From contig KQ481977.1 in assembly GCA_001430745.1 (NCBI GenBank), positions 1,045,114-1,057,527 of the forward strand: a stretch of DNA of 12,414 nt. Reading direction: 5' to 3'. This stretch comes from Auxenochlorella pyrenoidosa. Lineage: Eukaryota; Chlorophyta; Trebouxiophyceae; Chlorellales; Chlorellaceae. The notes beneath the pieces were generated by a model, which had not been told where the DNA came from, searched no databases, and was given only the letters and a program-made list of their open reading frames with translations. The translations under genes and the position numbers were made by a program. This document shows, piece by piece, positions 1 to 8,062 of this stretch. Position 1 is the first letter of the stretch, and each line of letters opens with the position of its first letter.

Positions 1-195
1 GTGTGCGGCTGAGCCGGGTAGGTGAGTGACTCGCCGCCGGAAAGGGGTTGCCCGGCTGAGCCGGCACCGTCAATGCCGAGTGGGCAGCAACAGGGACCCA
101 GGCGGTTGCTTCTGTCAGGTGATGCAGTGTGTGCAGAATGCTGCGGTTGACTCGGCGCTCCCTGCCCCCTGGCCACCCCGGCTCCCTGGGTGCAG

Positions 196-1018
196 GAGCA
201 GGAGCGCATCCTTGCGGCCCGCCAAGCGCGGCAGGCGCGGCAGGCGGCGCAGCAGGCAGCTCAGCGCGGCAACCAGCAGGTGGGCCCGCGCTGCCGCCTT
301 GCACCCTGTGCTGGCGAGCGCGCCCTTGTTTTGTGCTACTTTTACCTGGTGTGGCCGCCAATACCTGCGCCTCGATCGTTGTATCGTGCTTCTCGTGACC
401 AGGCACCCCAGCTGATGCTCCTGGCAATTGACCGCACCCCTTCAACCTGCCCCTCCCCCCTGCAGGAGGCCGAGGACGAGGAGGGCCGGCGGCGGGAGCC
501 CAAGTTTGGGGAGCCAGGCTTCCGCTTCCACGCGTCCATCCCCCAGGCACGTCCGCCGCCACTCCGAACCCCGTCCTAGCTGCTGGGCCCGATGCCTGCT
601 TGCTGCTGGGCCTGCTTCCCGGCCCTTGGCAGCCACAACAGCTGCCCCCTTGCGTGTGTGTGGCCCCTGTCCGGCAGGCTGCGGCGCTGGACTATGTCAA
701 GGCCCCCTCCTCCCGGTTTGCCATGCCCGAGGCTGGCAAGGGCGGCAAGAAGGACAAGGCGGACGAGCACAAGCTGTCCAAGAAGCTCAAGACCATGGCC
801 AAGGGCGGCCGCGCGGGTGGGTCCCGCTGCACGCGTCTGCCCCGCGCCTGATCGGGCTTGGCTTGTCGGTGGGGTCTTGCATCGCAGTCTGGGCCTGGGC
901 CTGGCGCCGAACCTTGTACCCCCACCCTCCCACCCCCACCCCCCATCTTGCTGGCCGGCTTGCAGGGCGTGCGGCGGTGGCCTCGGTGGAGGGTCGCAAC
1001 GTCACCATCCAGCACTGA
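196..1018 (+). CDS. IWS1: C-terminal part of an IWS1/SPN1-like transcription elongation factor (5' end outside window)
   Basis: Four exons join in phase: 196-279, 466-546, 678-816 and 966-1018 (TGA), giving about 118 C-terminal residues. The first exon is an Arg/Gln/Ala-rich helix (EQERILAARQ...). The later exons read HASIPQAAALDYVKAPSSR, then a Lys-rich stretch (KLSKKLKTMAKGG), and end AVASVEGRNVTIQH. From memory, this order (proline plus LDYV/DFVIRP-type motif, basic helix, terminal SVEG-type motif) is that of the tail of plant and animal IWS1, which follows the TFIIS-N-like domain. IWS1 binds Spt6 and travels with RNA polymerase II. The conserved globular domain would lie upstream of the window, so the call rests on the tail alone. 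The intron after 546 would begin GCACGT (a GC-AG intron); the others begin GTGGGC and GTGGGT. Where the exon before 196 ends is unclear: GTGAGT at 22-27 is a candidate donor, but phase 0 there would put TAG just before it. Confidence 0.62.
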
Positions 1019-1239
1019 GGGCCGGCGGCAGCGCAAGGGCAGGCTCGCGAGCGCAGCCTGTCCCGATGCAATGCTTCCGTCATCCTGCTACGCGCGCGCT
1101 TGTGCATTGTCTGCTGGCCACGCTACATGTGGCGCAAGAAGCAAGTTGTGAAGATGGAAGTGGAGCCAGCACGTGCTGTTCAGCGAGGCCACGAGCCTCC
1201 CATGCAATGAGGATGCGGAGCTCCATGTGCGGTCTGCAC
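1019..1239. other. Convergent intergenic region, 3' UTRs
   Basis: This 221-nt interval separates the stop codon of the IWS1-like gene (+) from the stop codon of the GET1-like gene (-). It must hold both 3' ends, which may overlap. I see no supported gene and no TGTAA-type algal polyadenylation signal on the + strand. Long open frames crossing it have no recognisable product. Confidence 0.5.
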
Positions 1240-3285
1240 CTAGCAGGGGCTGGCCAGCGAGCTGCCCGCTATGAAGCCCAGCAGGGCCCACACCGCGCAC
1301 TGCAGCAGCACCATCCTGCCCCAGGCGGGGCGGTGCGCTTTGTGCGCCAGCAGGGCGGACAGGTAGGTCCAAGCCAGCTGCGCAGGTGGGGTGGGGTGGG
1401 GTGGGGTGTGTGCATGGTCGGAGGCTGGGCATGTGCAACTCCGTGCGGTGGGTGGGCGCAGGGCAGGGTGCTTGCCGCGCATCGACGACCCCCTGGCCAC
1501 GCGGCCCCGTCGCCCACCGGTGACAGCACCGTGAACACCAGCTTGCGCTGCAGTGCCGGCTGGTCCTGCGAGTAGTACCTGCGGGGAGGCCGGGGGCGCG
1601 GCAGCTCAACTGCAGTGCAGAGAGGACACGTGCATGCGCATACGCAGCTGGCATGGGCTGCACCGCCGCTGGCACCCCAAGTGCAGGATTGGAGCCAAGA
1701 AAGTCGGGCGGGGACGCCCACTGATGTGGCCCTCACCAAAATGAGGCGCAGGCGAGCAGCGTCACGCTGAGGTGCAGGCCGCGCAGGGAGGGCTGCGCTG
1801 CACCGGCCCCTCCCGCCATGCCGCTGCCTGCGCCGTTGTGGTGCTCCTGCAGCTGCGCGCACCACAGGGGCAGGGTGCAAGATGGGTGCACAGCGCGAGC
1901 AAGCTTGGTGCCTGCGCTGCTCGCTGTTATGGGCATGTCGGCAGATGGCACACCTTGTGCCCTGCGCTGCCTTTCCACCCCATCACACACGCATCCCGAC
2001 TGCTCACTCAGGGAGCCACCAGAGTGCAGGTACACAATGAACAGCTGCACAGGGCATGGGCAGCGGCGTGCACGGCATGCGCTGATGGCAGGGCGACCCC
2101 CCCCCCCCCTTCGTGGGTTGGCCAGCTCCCTCAGCGCCCCTCAGCTCCGACCTGCGCCAGCTGCTCCGCCAGCATCTCCACCTCCAGCCTCGTCTTCTTG
2201 AGGCTGCGCAGCACCTGCGGGTGGGCCAGGGCCGGTGGCGGGCGAGGCCGGTGGTACCAGGCTGGGGCACAACAGTGCATGCAAGCGCAGGCTGGCGGGC
2301 AGGGCTGGGCGGCACACGGAGGCAGCCCTCGCGGGCCTGTGCTCCCAAATGTGCTGTGGCCACGCTGCCTCTGTGGCCTGCGGTCCAAGCCAGGCCGCGC
2401 CTTCTTTTTGTCGCCCTCCCTGGCCTCCAGTGCTTCCTGCAGCTCCGCTATCGCCTGCAGGGCAGACGAGTGGACCGCATGGCGTGGGGCCTGTGGCCAC
2501 GCTCCTTGATTGTGTAAACTGTGAGTTGCGCAGAGTACTGCAGCCTGGGACAGCACCGGCTGCACCTGCTTTGCCGCCTGCAGACAGGAGATGCCGGTCG
2601 GATGTGGGATGGGCACTGTCCAGGCTGCCCGGCAGCCAGCAACTGTGGCGCGTGCCGATGACAAAGGCTGGCCTCCACTCTCGCACTCAGGCGGCCTCGC
2701 GAGCCGAGCCCCCCCCCCCCCCCCCGGTCCCCACCCTGTCGGTACTGGTCCTCCCGCAGGTGCATGTGGGCCACCACACCATCCAGCTCCCGCATCTGGG
2801 TGAGGGACCACAGGGGAGCAGGGTGACCCAGGCAGCCGCGGCTGCAGCGGCCCCTGCCCAAGCCTCCAGCTGCTGCTGCTGCTGCTGTTGGTGCAGTGTG
2901 GCATGTCAGGGGATGAGAGGGGGGTCATGCATGCACACACGAGGGGCGGCAGGGCGGGGCGGGGCGGCGCACCCGGGCCTGCGGCACAAAGCCGGCGGGG
3001 CGGACCCCCAGCGAGGACAGCAGCGACAGCTGCAGCCCAGCCGCCCAGGACAGCCAGCGCAGCACCACCAGCCAGGGTGCCGCCACAATTGTGACCTGCA
3101 GGCGAGGGCGTGCCGGCCGAGGTGGGCGCTGTGCGGTGGCAGCGGCAAAGTGACGTGAAGCAAGGGTGCCGGGGAGGAGAAGCAGGGTGGCGGTGGGCTG
3201 CAGAGGTAGAGATCCGGGTGGCGCCTGACGTCGGACATCCTGACGTGCTCACCAGCGAGTGCCAGGCCAGGTCCACCACGCTCAT
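1240..3285 (-). CDS. Membrane protein with central coiled coil, GET1/WRB-like layout (tentative)
   Basis: Proposed exons, reading down the minus strand: 3285-3253 (MSVVDLAWHSL, donor GTGAGC), 3095-2973, 2795-2735, 2454-2401, 2214-2152, 1852-1737, 1578-1518, 1377-1240 (TAG), about 215 aa. The second exon is a strongly hydrophobic segment (TIVAAPWLVVLRWLSWAAG). Exons 4 and 5 join as a charged coiled coil (AIAELQEALEAREGDKKK, then VLRSLKKTRLEVEMLAEQLAQ). The last three exons hold two or three hydrophobic stretches: HLSVTLLACASFWYYS, VFTVLSPLAWTYLSALLA and MVLLQCAVWALLGFIAGS. One N-terminal membrane segment, a cytosolic coiled coil and C-terminal membrane segments is the plan of GET1/WRB, the ER receptor for GET3-bound tail-anchored proteins. 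The stretch around FWYYS...P also resembles WRB weakly, from memory. Weak points: the exon ending at 2735 is in phase 1 while the next needs phase 0, the intron after 2401 would need a GCGCGG donor, and residue-level similarity is low. That a gene exists is well supported; its name is not. Confidence 0.5.
1386..1408. repeat. (GGGGT)n tract, G-quadruplex-capable
   Basis: Consecutive GGGGT units lie on the + strand just downstream of GCAGGT. In the minus-strand GET1-like gene this is the CCCCA-rich pyrimidine stretch directly before the CGCAG acceptor of the last exon (exon start 1377). Four G4 runs with single-T loops fit a DNA G-quadruplex on the non-coding strand. Confidence 0.8.
2097..2109. 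repeat. Homopolymer C13 (G13 on the sense strand of the GET1-like gene)
   Basis: A run of 13 C lies inside the minus-strand intron between exons 2214-2152 and 1852-1737, so the pre-mRNA carries G13 about 40 nt after the 5' splice site. Homopolymers of this length are error-prone in sequencing. Confidence 0.9.
2709..2725. repeat. Homopolymer C17 (G17 in the pre-mRNA)
   Basis: A run of 17 C lies in the GET1-like gene intron just after the donor at 2734-2733. An assembly length error here could explain doubt about the nearby exon boundary, where the phase does not close. Confidence 0.9.
2870..2888. repeat. (CTG)n trinucleotide microsatellite
   Basis: About six CTG units occur in a row, reading CAG on the sense strand of the GET1-like gene. 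It lies in the intron between exons 3095-2973 and 2795-2735. A CAG-rich stretch can also offer competing acceptor sites. Confidence 0.8.
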
Positions 3286-4295
3286 CGTTGCCAGTGTTCA
3301 CAGCAGCAAGCTGGCGGCGCGGCGTGGCAGCGGCGGAGGCAGCGCCAGCTTAGCAGTGTCGAGCAGGCGGCTGCGCTCCACCAAGAGATAGCTTGCGAGT
3401 CCGGGACGGTGCGATAGTTGCCCTGGGGTGCCGGCTACAGGGTTTTGACCCGCCTAAGCCCCCTGCCCGTGGTGGCGTGCAAACTGCGCAGCAAGGTGAT
3501 CGGAAAGGCAGAACAAGATGATCGGAGAGGCAGGAAAGTGCTGGTGAGCAAGCTGGTCCGGGCTGGAGCCCTCATGCAGCTGGCCGAAGGGCGCGCTGCC
3601 GCCAGTGCGCGCCACGGTGCGCTTTTCGCAGGTCGGATGCCAAGCGGCCTGCGGCGCGAAGGTAGCACTTGGTCAGACTCTGACATGCATTCATTTGTAA
3701 CCACGCCATGTTTGCGGCATGCATGAATGAAAGGGTTTACAGAAGTGCGGGCTCGAAGTGCAGGTGAGCCAGAACCTAACGGGATGTTGCATGCAGGACA
3801 AGTGCTCCTCTGACAGTCCTCATGTTACTGATGGCAAGACCCACGCGCATCATTGTTCAATCAAGGCGAGCCCACTTTTGAGCACGTGTGCGCTCAGGAG
3901 GCCTGATGGTATCCTGATCGACACACAAGTGGGGTTACAAGACGTTGCTCGAATGGATGTGCAAATTTGAAGGTTGGCCCTTCACCCCCTTGGCCCTTGC
4001 TGTATTCCTCTTCGACGCATACTGACCATGCAAAACCTCTTTGATCCACAAGGGCCAACTCTACGAGCTGAGGCAACCCAGATCTTCAGGCGGAAGCTGC
4101 CACCTGGGCGGCGGTGCTCTGGGCAGCCGACGCGTAAGCACATTTCAGTCTCCTAGTATGCAGTATACTGTGCTTTATCTCGATCACCAACCCCAATTCG
4201 CCACCGCCCAGAGCTTCTGTGCCGGGCCTGGGCGAAGTGCCTGCCCACTGCACCTTAATGCAGAGAGGTGCGCCCCGCTTTTGGCCGGAACTGCA
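3286..4295. promoter_or_regulatory. Divergent intergenic region, presumed promoters and 5' UTRs
   Basis: About 1 kb separates the start of the GET1-like gene (-) from the first plausible ATG of the carboxypeptidase gene (+). GC content drops visibly from about 3680 to 4180. I see no TATA box I would defend. The open frames at 3418-3726 and 3758-3970 (+) and 3894-4076 (-) show no domain or splice structure. A non-coding first exon of the carboxypeptidase gene could lie here, since CTTGCAG (ending 4378) and CTTTGCAG (ending 4440) both look like acceptors. Confidence 0.45.
3497..3540. repeat. Imperfect 22-bp tandem duplication (2 copies)
   Basis: Copies at 3497-3518 and 3519-3540 share TGATCGGA, then A or G, then AGGCAG, and then diverge. 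It lies in the divergent intergenic region. No function is evident. Confidence 0.7.
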
Positions 4296-7200
4296 ATGAT
4301 CCATAGAGCACCGCCAGGGGCGAGCGGACCGCGTTCCGGTCTGGAGACCACGCGGCCTTCTGAGTTTGTGCTTGCAGGCGCCCCTGGGCCTTCTGCCGCC
4401 TCGGTTTCTTGGTCGAGCTTGCTGCCGGTTCTCTTTGCAGGTGGCACTGCTGGATGGCGGCCAAAGAGTGCCGCCGCTGCCGCTGGAGTAGTGCTGGCCG
4501 TGCTGCTTCTTAGCAGCGCAATTTGCGCTGCTGAAGCCCGGCAGCTGAAGCTTGCTGCTGGGGCGGCTGCTGCGCCCTCTCCGCTGGACATGGTGGGCGG
4601 TTTGCCTTGGATCGGGCTTGCCTTGGCCACCGGCATTGTGTAGCATTCTTGCCGCCCCTTCATTGATGTCAGGGCGGCGAGCCTTCAGCTTCATGATGGT
4701 GGCTGAGCTGCCCACACCTCCACGTGCACAGGTGCTGTCCCGCTACTTCACCAATGACGATCTCGTGGCCCACATGAAAAACTTCAGCCAGCGCTGCTCC
4801 GCAATCTCCAAGCTGCACCTCATCGGCTACAGCGTGAGCGCCGCCGCCTTGCCTAGCTCAAGTCCCCACACCGCTCGCTGCGCTGCATCCACGCACCCCT
4901 GCTGCCGCATCCTAGCACCCAGCCTCACGCTGGAACAGTTCAGATTGTGTGGGCGCGTCCCAAGCAATCCAGGCTGGGTTGCCGCCACGTCGGGCAGTGG
5001 CGGGTCAGGCCGTGGTCACGGCCTCACATGCGGACTTGTGCTCATTGCATGGCTCTCTGCTGCACGCCATTGCAGGTCCGCAAGTTCCCGCTGTACGTGC
5101 TGGAGATCTCCAGCAGGCCAGGGGTGGAGGAGGCCAAGCCCAACTTCAAGTACATTGCCAACATGCACGGCACCGAGACAGGCGGCAGGCGCGTCTGGCA
5201 AGGAGGAGGGCGAGGCTGGCGTTGCTTTGGTCTGCCCTACAGAGCGGTAGAGCGCAGCGGTAGAGCGCAGCGGTAGAGCGCAGCGGTAGAGCGCAGCGGT
5301 AGAGCGCAGCATGCAGGCGGCAGTTGCATATCCACTGCTTCCTCCTGAGCTGCATGTTCTAGCCCTCTGCCGCGTTGCTGCAGGCAGCTGCTGCTGGGGC
5401 TGGCTGAGTGGCTGTGCGCCAACTACAAAACGCAGCCCGTTGCCAGGCGGATCGTCTCAGGCATGCACCTGTGGCTCATGCCCACCATGAACCCGGATGG
5501 CTACGCCGACCAGACCTACGAGAATGCGTGAGCTGGGCGGCTGCCTGGGCACACGCCACGCAATGCCGCACACGTGACTGCTGGACACGGCTTGGCCTTG
5601 CTGAGGACGAGCCAGCGCAGCCAGCTGGACCAGTATGCCACTGCCGCATCGTCTGTGCCACGAGGATTCGTGCCTTACCAGCTGATAAGGCTGCAGCTTC
5701 ACCCCTCCCCACCCTCCCCACGTGCCCTGCAGCAACGACGTCAACCTGAACCGCGACTTCCCAGACCCCATCAGGAACCCCAGCATGGTGCCAACTGGCC
5801 TGGAGCAGCCGGAGACCAAGGCGGTGATGGCCTGGGTGCAGAGCCGGCAGTTTGTGGCCTCGGCCAACATGCACGAGGTGCGAGCATGTGGGAGCGGGAG
5901 AATGCGGGGGCGCCCTGGCTCCCAACCCTGCCTCCAAGCGCCATCGCATCCTCTGCCCACCACGTCGGAAACACTGGCTGCTCTTGTGCACTGGGCAGGC
6001 GACCGCATGTGCCGCTGTGGCCTGCCCACCAACCCGGGCGCTCTGGTGCACTGCCCTGCAGGGTGCCGTGGTGGTCAACTACCCCTGGGATGGCACCGCC
6101 AGCGACAGGGTGGGTGGGCTGGGGGGGCACCGGAGGGTCGGACTGCGCGCAGCCGCCTGCATGGGCTGGTCTGCCTGCTGCTTGCTTGAGTTTTGCCGGG
6201 TCCTTCCTCCTGGTGTCCTGCAGAACGTTTACAATGCCACTCAGGATGATGCCACCTTCAGACACCTGGCCACTGTGTATGCCCAGCGCAATCCTCAGAT
6301 GCACAACAACCCGGTGGGTGGGTGGGTGGGGTGTTGGGGTGAGAGGTGCATTGGGTAAGGCAGGCAGTGGCGCAGGCAAAGGAAAGCAGGCCAAGACACA
6401 TATTCCGGCAAGCTGCTGCCTCGGCCTACAAACCTTGTGATCCTGGCAGCCCAAACCTCCGCTTGCACCCTGCTCACCGCATCTGCCACACCTGCTTGCA
6501 TGCAGGAGTTCCCTGGGCCCCTGAGCATCACCAACGGCGCAGATTGGTACGTCATCCACGGAGGCATGCAGGCAAGCCAGGGAGCAGAGGGGTAACTGAG
6601 GTGGGCTTGGCCGGGGGAGCGGGGGGGACGGTAGGTGGCCTGTGGCTCCCTCTGCGCAGCCTGCTCAACAGGCAGTTAGCCTGGCCATGCTGTGTGGTGT
6701 GCAGGATTGGAACTATGTCAAGGCCGGCTGCTTCGAGGTGACCCTGGAGCTGTGGAACATCAAGGGTGGGTGGGCATGCGCTGGGTTTGGCGTCGCAGCG
6801 GGGCGGCGGTGCGCTTGCACGAGCCGATGCTGCTCCTGCACGCCACTGGGCTGTACTTCGTGCATCCTTGCATGCTGCCAGGGCGGGCTACCCACCTGCA
6901 GGCAGGCTTCTTCTTGGCTAGCAAGTGCACAGCAGCAGCCATGTTACTCTCCCCCCCTTCAAACTGCTTGCTGCAGGCGCTGCCAACCTGACCAAGCTGT
7001 TCAACAACAACCTTGACTCCATGACCGCCTACGCGCTGACCTCCACTTTTGGCGGCCTGCGAGGCACCGTCAAGCAGCGCAGCACCGGCAAGCCCCTGGT
7101 CGCGACCATCACGGGTGGGCAAGAGCACCACGCGTGCGCCTGTGGTGGCTTGGCGCAGCCCCATTTGTTCATTGGGCAGCGGCTGGTGCGCTCGCCTTGT

Positions 7201-7496
7201 GCCTGCTGGCACTGCATGAGGAGCTCCTCGTGGCTGGCGCCTGGCGCTGCTGCCATGCTGAAGCCGACTTGCGCACCTTTCTCTCCCTTCCTGCCTGCCT
7301 CTGCGCAGTCGACAACAGCACTTTCATCACCCGCAGCAGCAAGGCGTTTGGCGACTTCTACCGGCCACTGGCTCCTGGCAAACACAACGTGACGGTGGCC
7401 TTGCCTGGCGTGCGCAGAGCCAGCTCGGTGCAGACGTTTACAGTGACCGTGCCGCCCAGCGGTGCAGGCGCTCAGCTGGCCGTGACATTCCCATGA
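4296..7496 (+). CDS. SOL1: Secretory M14 metallocarboxypeptidase, CPD/CPE/SOL1 subfamily
   Basis: Eleven exons join with every phase closing: 4296-4592, 4732-4833, 5076-5188, 5384-5527, 5733-5877, 6062-6109, 6224-6313, 6506-6571, 6705-6765, 6977-7114, 7309-7496 (TGA); 463 aa from the ATG at 4296. Residues about 66-90 form a signal-peptide core (AAGVVLAVLLLSSAICAAEA). Because this core sits far from ATG 4296, the true start is doubtful and an upstream spliced exon is possible. The M14 domain is intact: zinc ligands His164/Glu167 in NMHGTE and His266 in SANMHE, substrate-carboxylate residues in VNLNRDFPDP, MPTMNPDG, GAVVVNYPWDGT, GGMQDWNYV, and catalytic Glu350 in CFEVTLEL. Residues about 380-463 are the transthyretin-like domain of this subfamily (GLRGTVK, FGDFYRPLAPGKHNVTV). 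Family knowledge: such enzymes trim C-terminal Arg/Lys from peptides in the secretory pathway; Arabidopsis SOL1 processes CLE peptides. This protein ends at TFP with no C-terminal membrane anchor, so it is probably soluble in the lumen or secreted. Confidence 0.93.
5189..5194 (+). other. GC-type 5' splice site (GCGCGT), carboxypeptidase intron 3
   Basis: The upstream exon ends HGTETGG plus AG. The downstream exon starts at 5384 with G then CAG, giving GGRQLLLGLAEWL. M14 enzymes carry GRE/GRQ-L-L exactly here, so the junction is fixed by homology. No GT is available that keeps both phase and conserved residues. Confidence 0.85.
5243..5310 (+). repeat. 13-bp minisatellite, about 5.2 copies
   Basis: The unit AGCGGTAGAGCGC repeats perfectly at 5243, 5256, 5269, 5282 and 5295, with AGC left over at 5308-5310. 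It lies inside carboxypeptidase intron 3 (5189-5383). As 13 is not a multiple of 3, the array reads in all frames. It lacks the distinct spacers of a CRISPR array. Confidence 0.97.
6314..6331 (+). promoter_or_regulatory. G-quadruplex motif forming the 5' splice site of carboxypeptidase intron 7
   Basis: Directly after exon 6224-6313 the intron begins GT and then has G-runs at 6316-6318, 6320-6322, 6324-6326 and 6328-6331 with single-T loops, on the sense strand. GTGGGT serves as donor, so the 5' splice site is part of the motif. Short-loop G-quadruplexes of this form are known to be very stable in RNA. An effect on splicing is inference. Confidence 0.8.
6572..6577 (+). other. GC-type 5' splice site (GCAAGC), carboxypeptidase intron 8
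   Basis: Exon 6506-6571 ends HGGMQ and exon 6705 begins DWNYVKAGCFEVTLE. GGMQDWNYV is a hallmark of the CPD/CPE subfamily, so the junction falls exactly between CAG and GCAAGC. CAG|GCAAG is the classic strong GC-AG donor context. Confidence 0.92.
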
Positions 7497-8062
7497 TGCG
7501 TGCCACACGCCAGCAAGGCGGCTGTAGTTGGAATGCAGCCTATGAGCCCTGCAATCTCCAATAGTGAGAGCATGCAAGAGGCACGTGCTTGCATGAACAG
7601 AGCGCACCAAAATACACCCTGCCCATCTGGTACAGTTCACGTGCAGGTCATGCCTTAGGTCATGCCTTTCCCCTCGCTTCGCTCTCTGTCAGTACATGCC
7701 GGTACATTCCTCTACCTTCGCCATTATATTCATTGTATCTCGGTGCACATTACCTGGCGAAACCCTTTTGCAAACACGAGCCCTGCCAAATATGATCCAA
7801 CTTCAATTTTTTAAAATCGCAATGTGTTGCAAGCAGAGGTGGGGCAGTCAGGGTCGGGGCAAAACAATGGCAGCACGTGCGCATGCAGCAGCAGGGAGAG
7901 ACGCACTGCAGGCAGCAGGGCAAGGCAAGAGCCTCGCCGCACCCAGCCGGGCAAGAGACAAGAGGCGAGACCGAGGGGCGAGGGGGAAGGAATGGCAGGT
8001 GATACCGTGATGGGAGTCGGGCACGGCTTTGGCAGCGGCGGCAGCTGGTGCTGGGGCGGGCC
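7497..8062. other. Convergent intergenic region, 3' UTRs of carboxypeptidase and TerC genes
   Basis: The 566 nt between the two stop codons are less GC-rich, especially about 7600-7830 (for example TTATATTCATTGTAT and TTCAATTTTTTAAAA). This fits 3' UTRs and polyadenylation regions. TGTAT on the + strand near 7734 is a possible variant of the algal TGTAA signal. No gene or RNA structure is supported here. Confidence 0.5.

Noticed and set aside
1..195. Upstream exon of the IWS1-like gene ending near GTGAGT at 22
   Set aside because: With the phase required by the exon at 196, the last codon before this donor would be TAG. Another donor (GTAGGT at 18) would work, but only 17 nt of sequence remain, too few to support a call.
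592..1575. Long + strand open frame of 327 codons, and similar long frames on both strands
   Set aside because: GC-rich DNA has few stop codons by chance. This frame crosses supported exons, introns and the stop of the IWS1-like gene in the wrong frame and shows only low-complexity Arg/Ala/Pro/Gly.
1990..2035. Possible extra hydrophobic exon (LFIVYLHSG) in the GET1-like gene
   Set aside because: It has a good CAG acceptor, but available donors leave phase 1 or 2, whereas the flanking exons need phase 0. Direct joining of 2152 to 1852 keeps the frame.
3418..3726. Possible 102-residue gene in the divergent intergenic region
   Set aside because: No recognisable domain, no splice context, and it includes a tandem duplication. 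TGTAA near its end could hint at a 3' end, but the coding evidence is absent.
5243..5310. Possible CRISPR array
   Set aside because: The repeats are directly tandem with no spacers, inside a eukaryotic intron.
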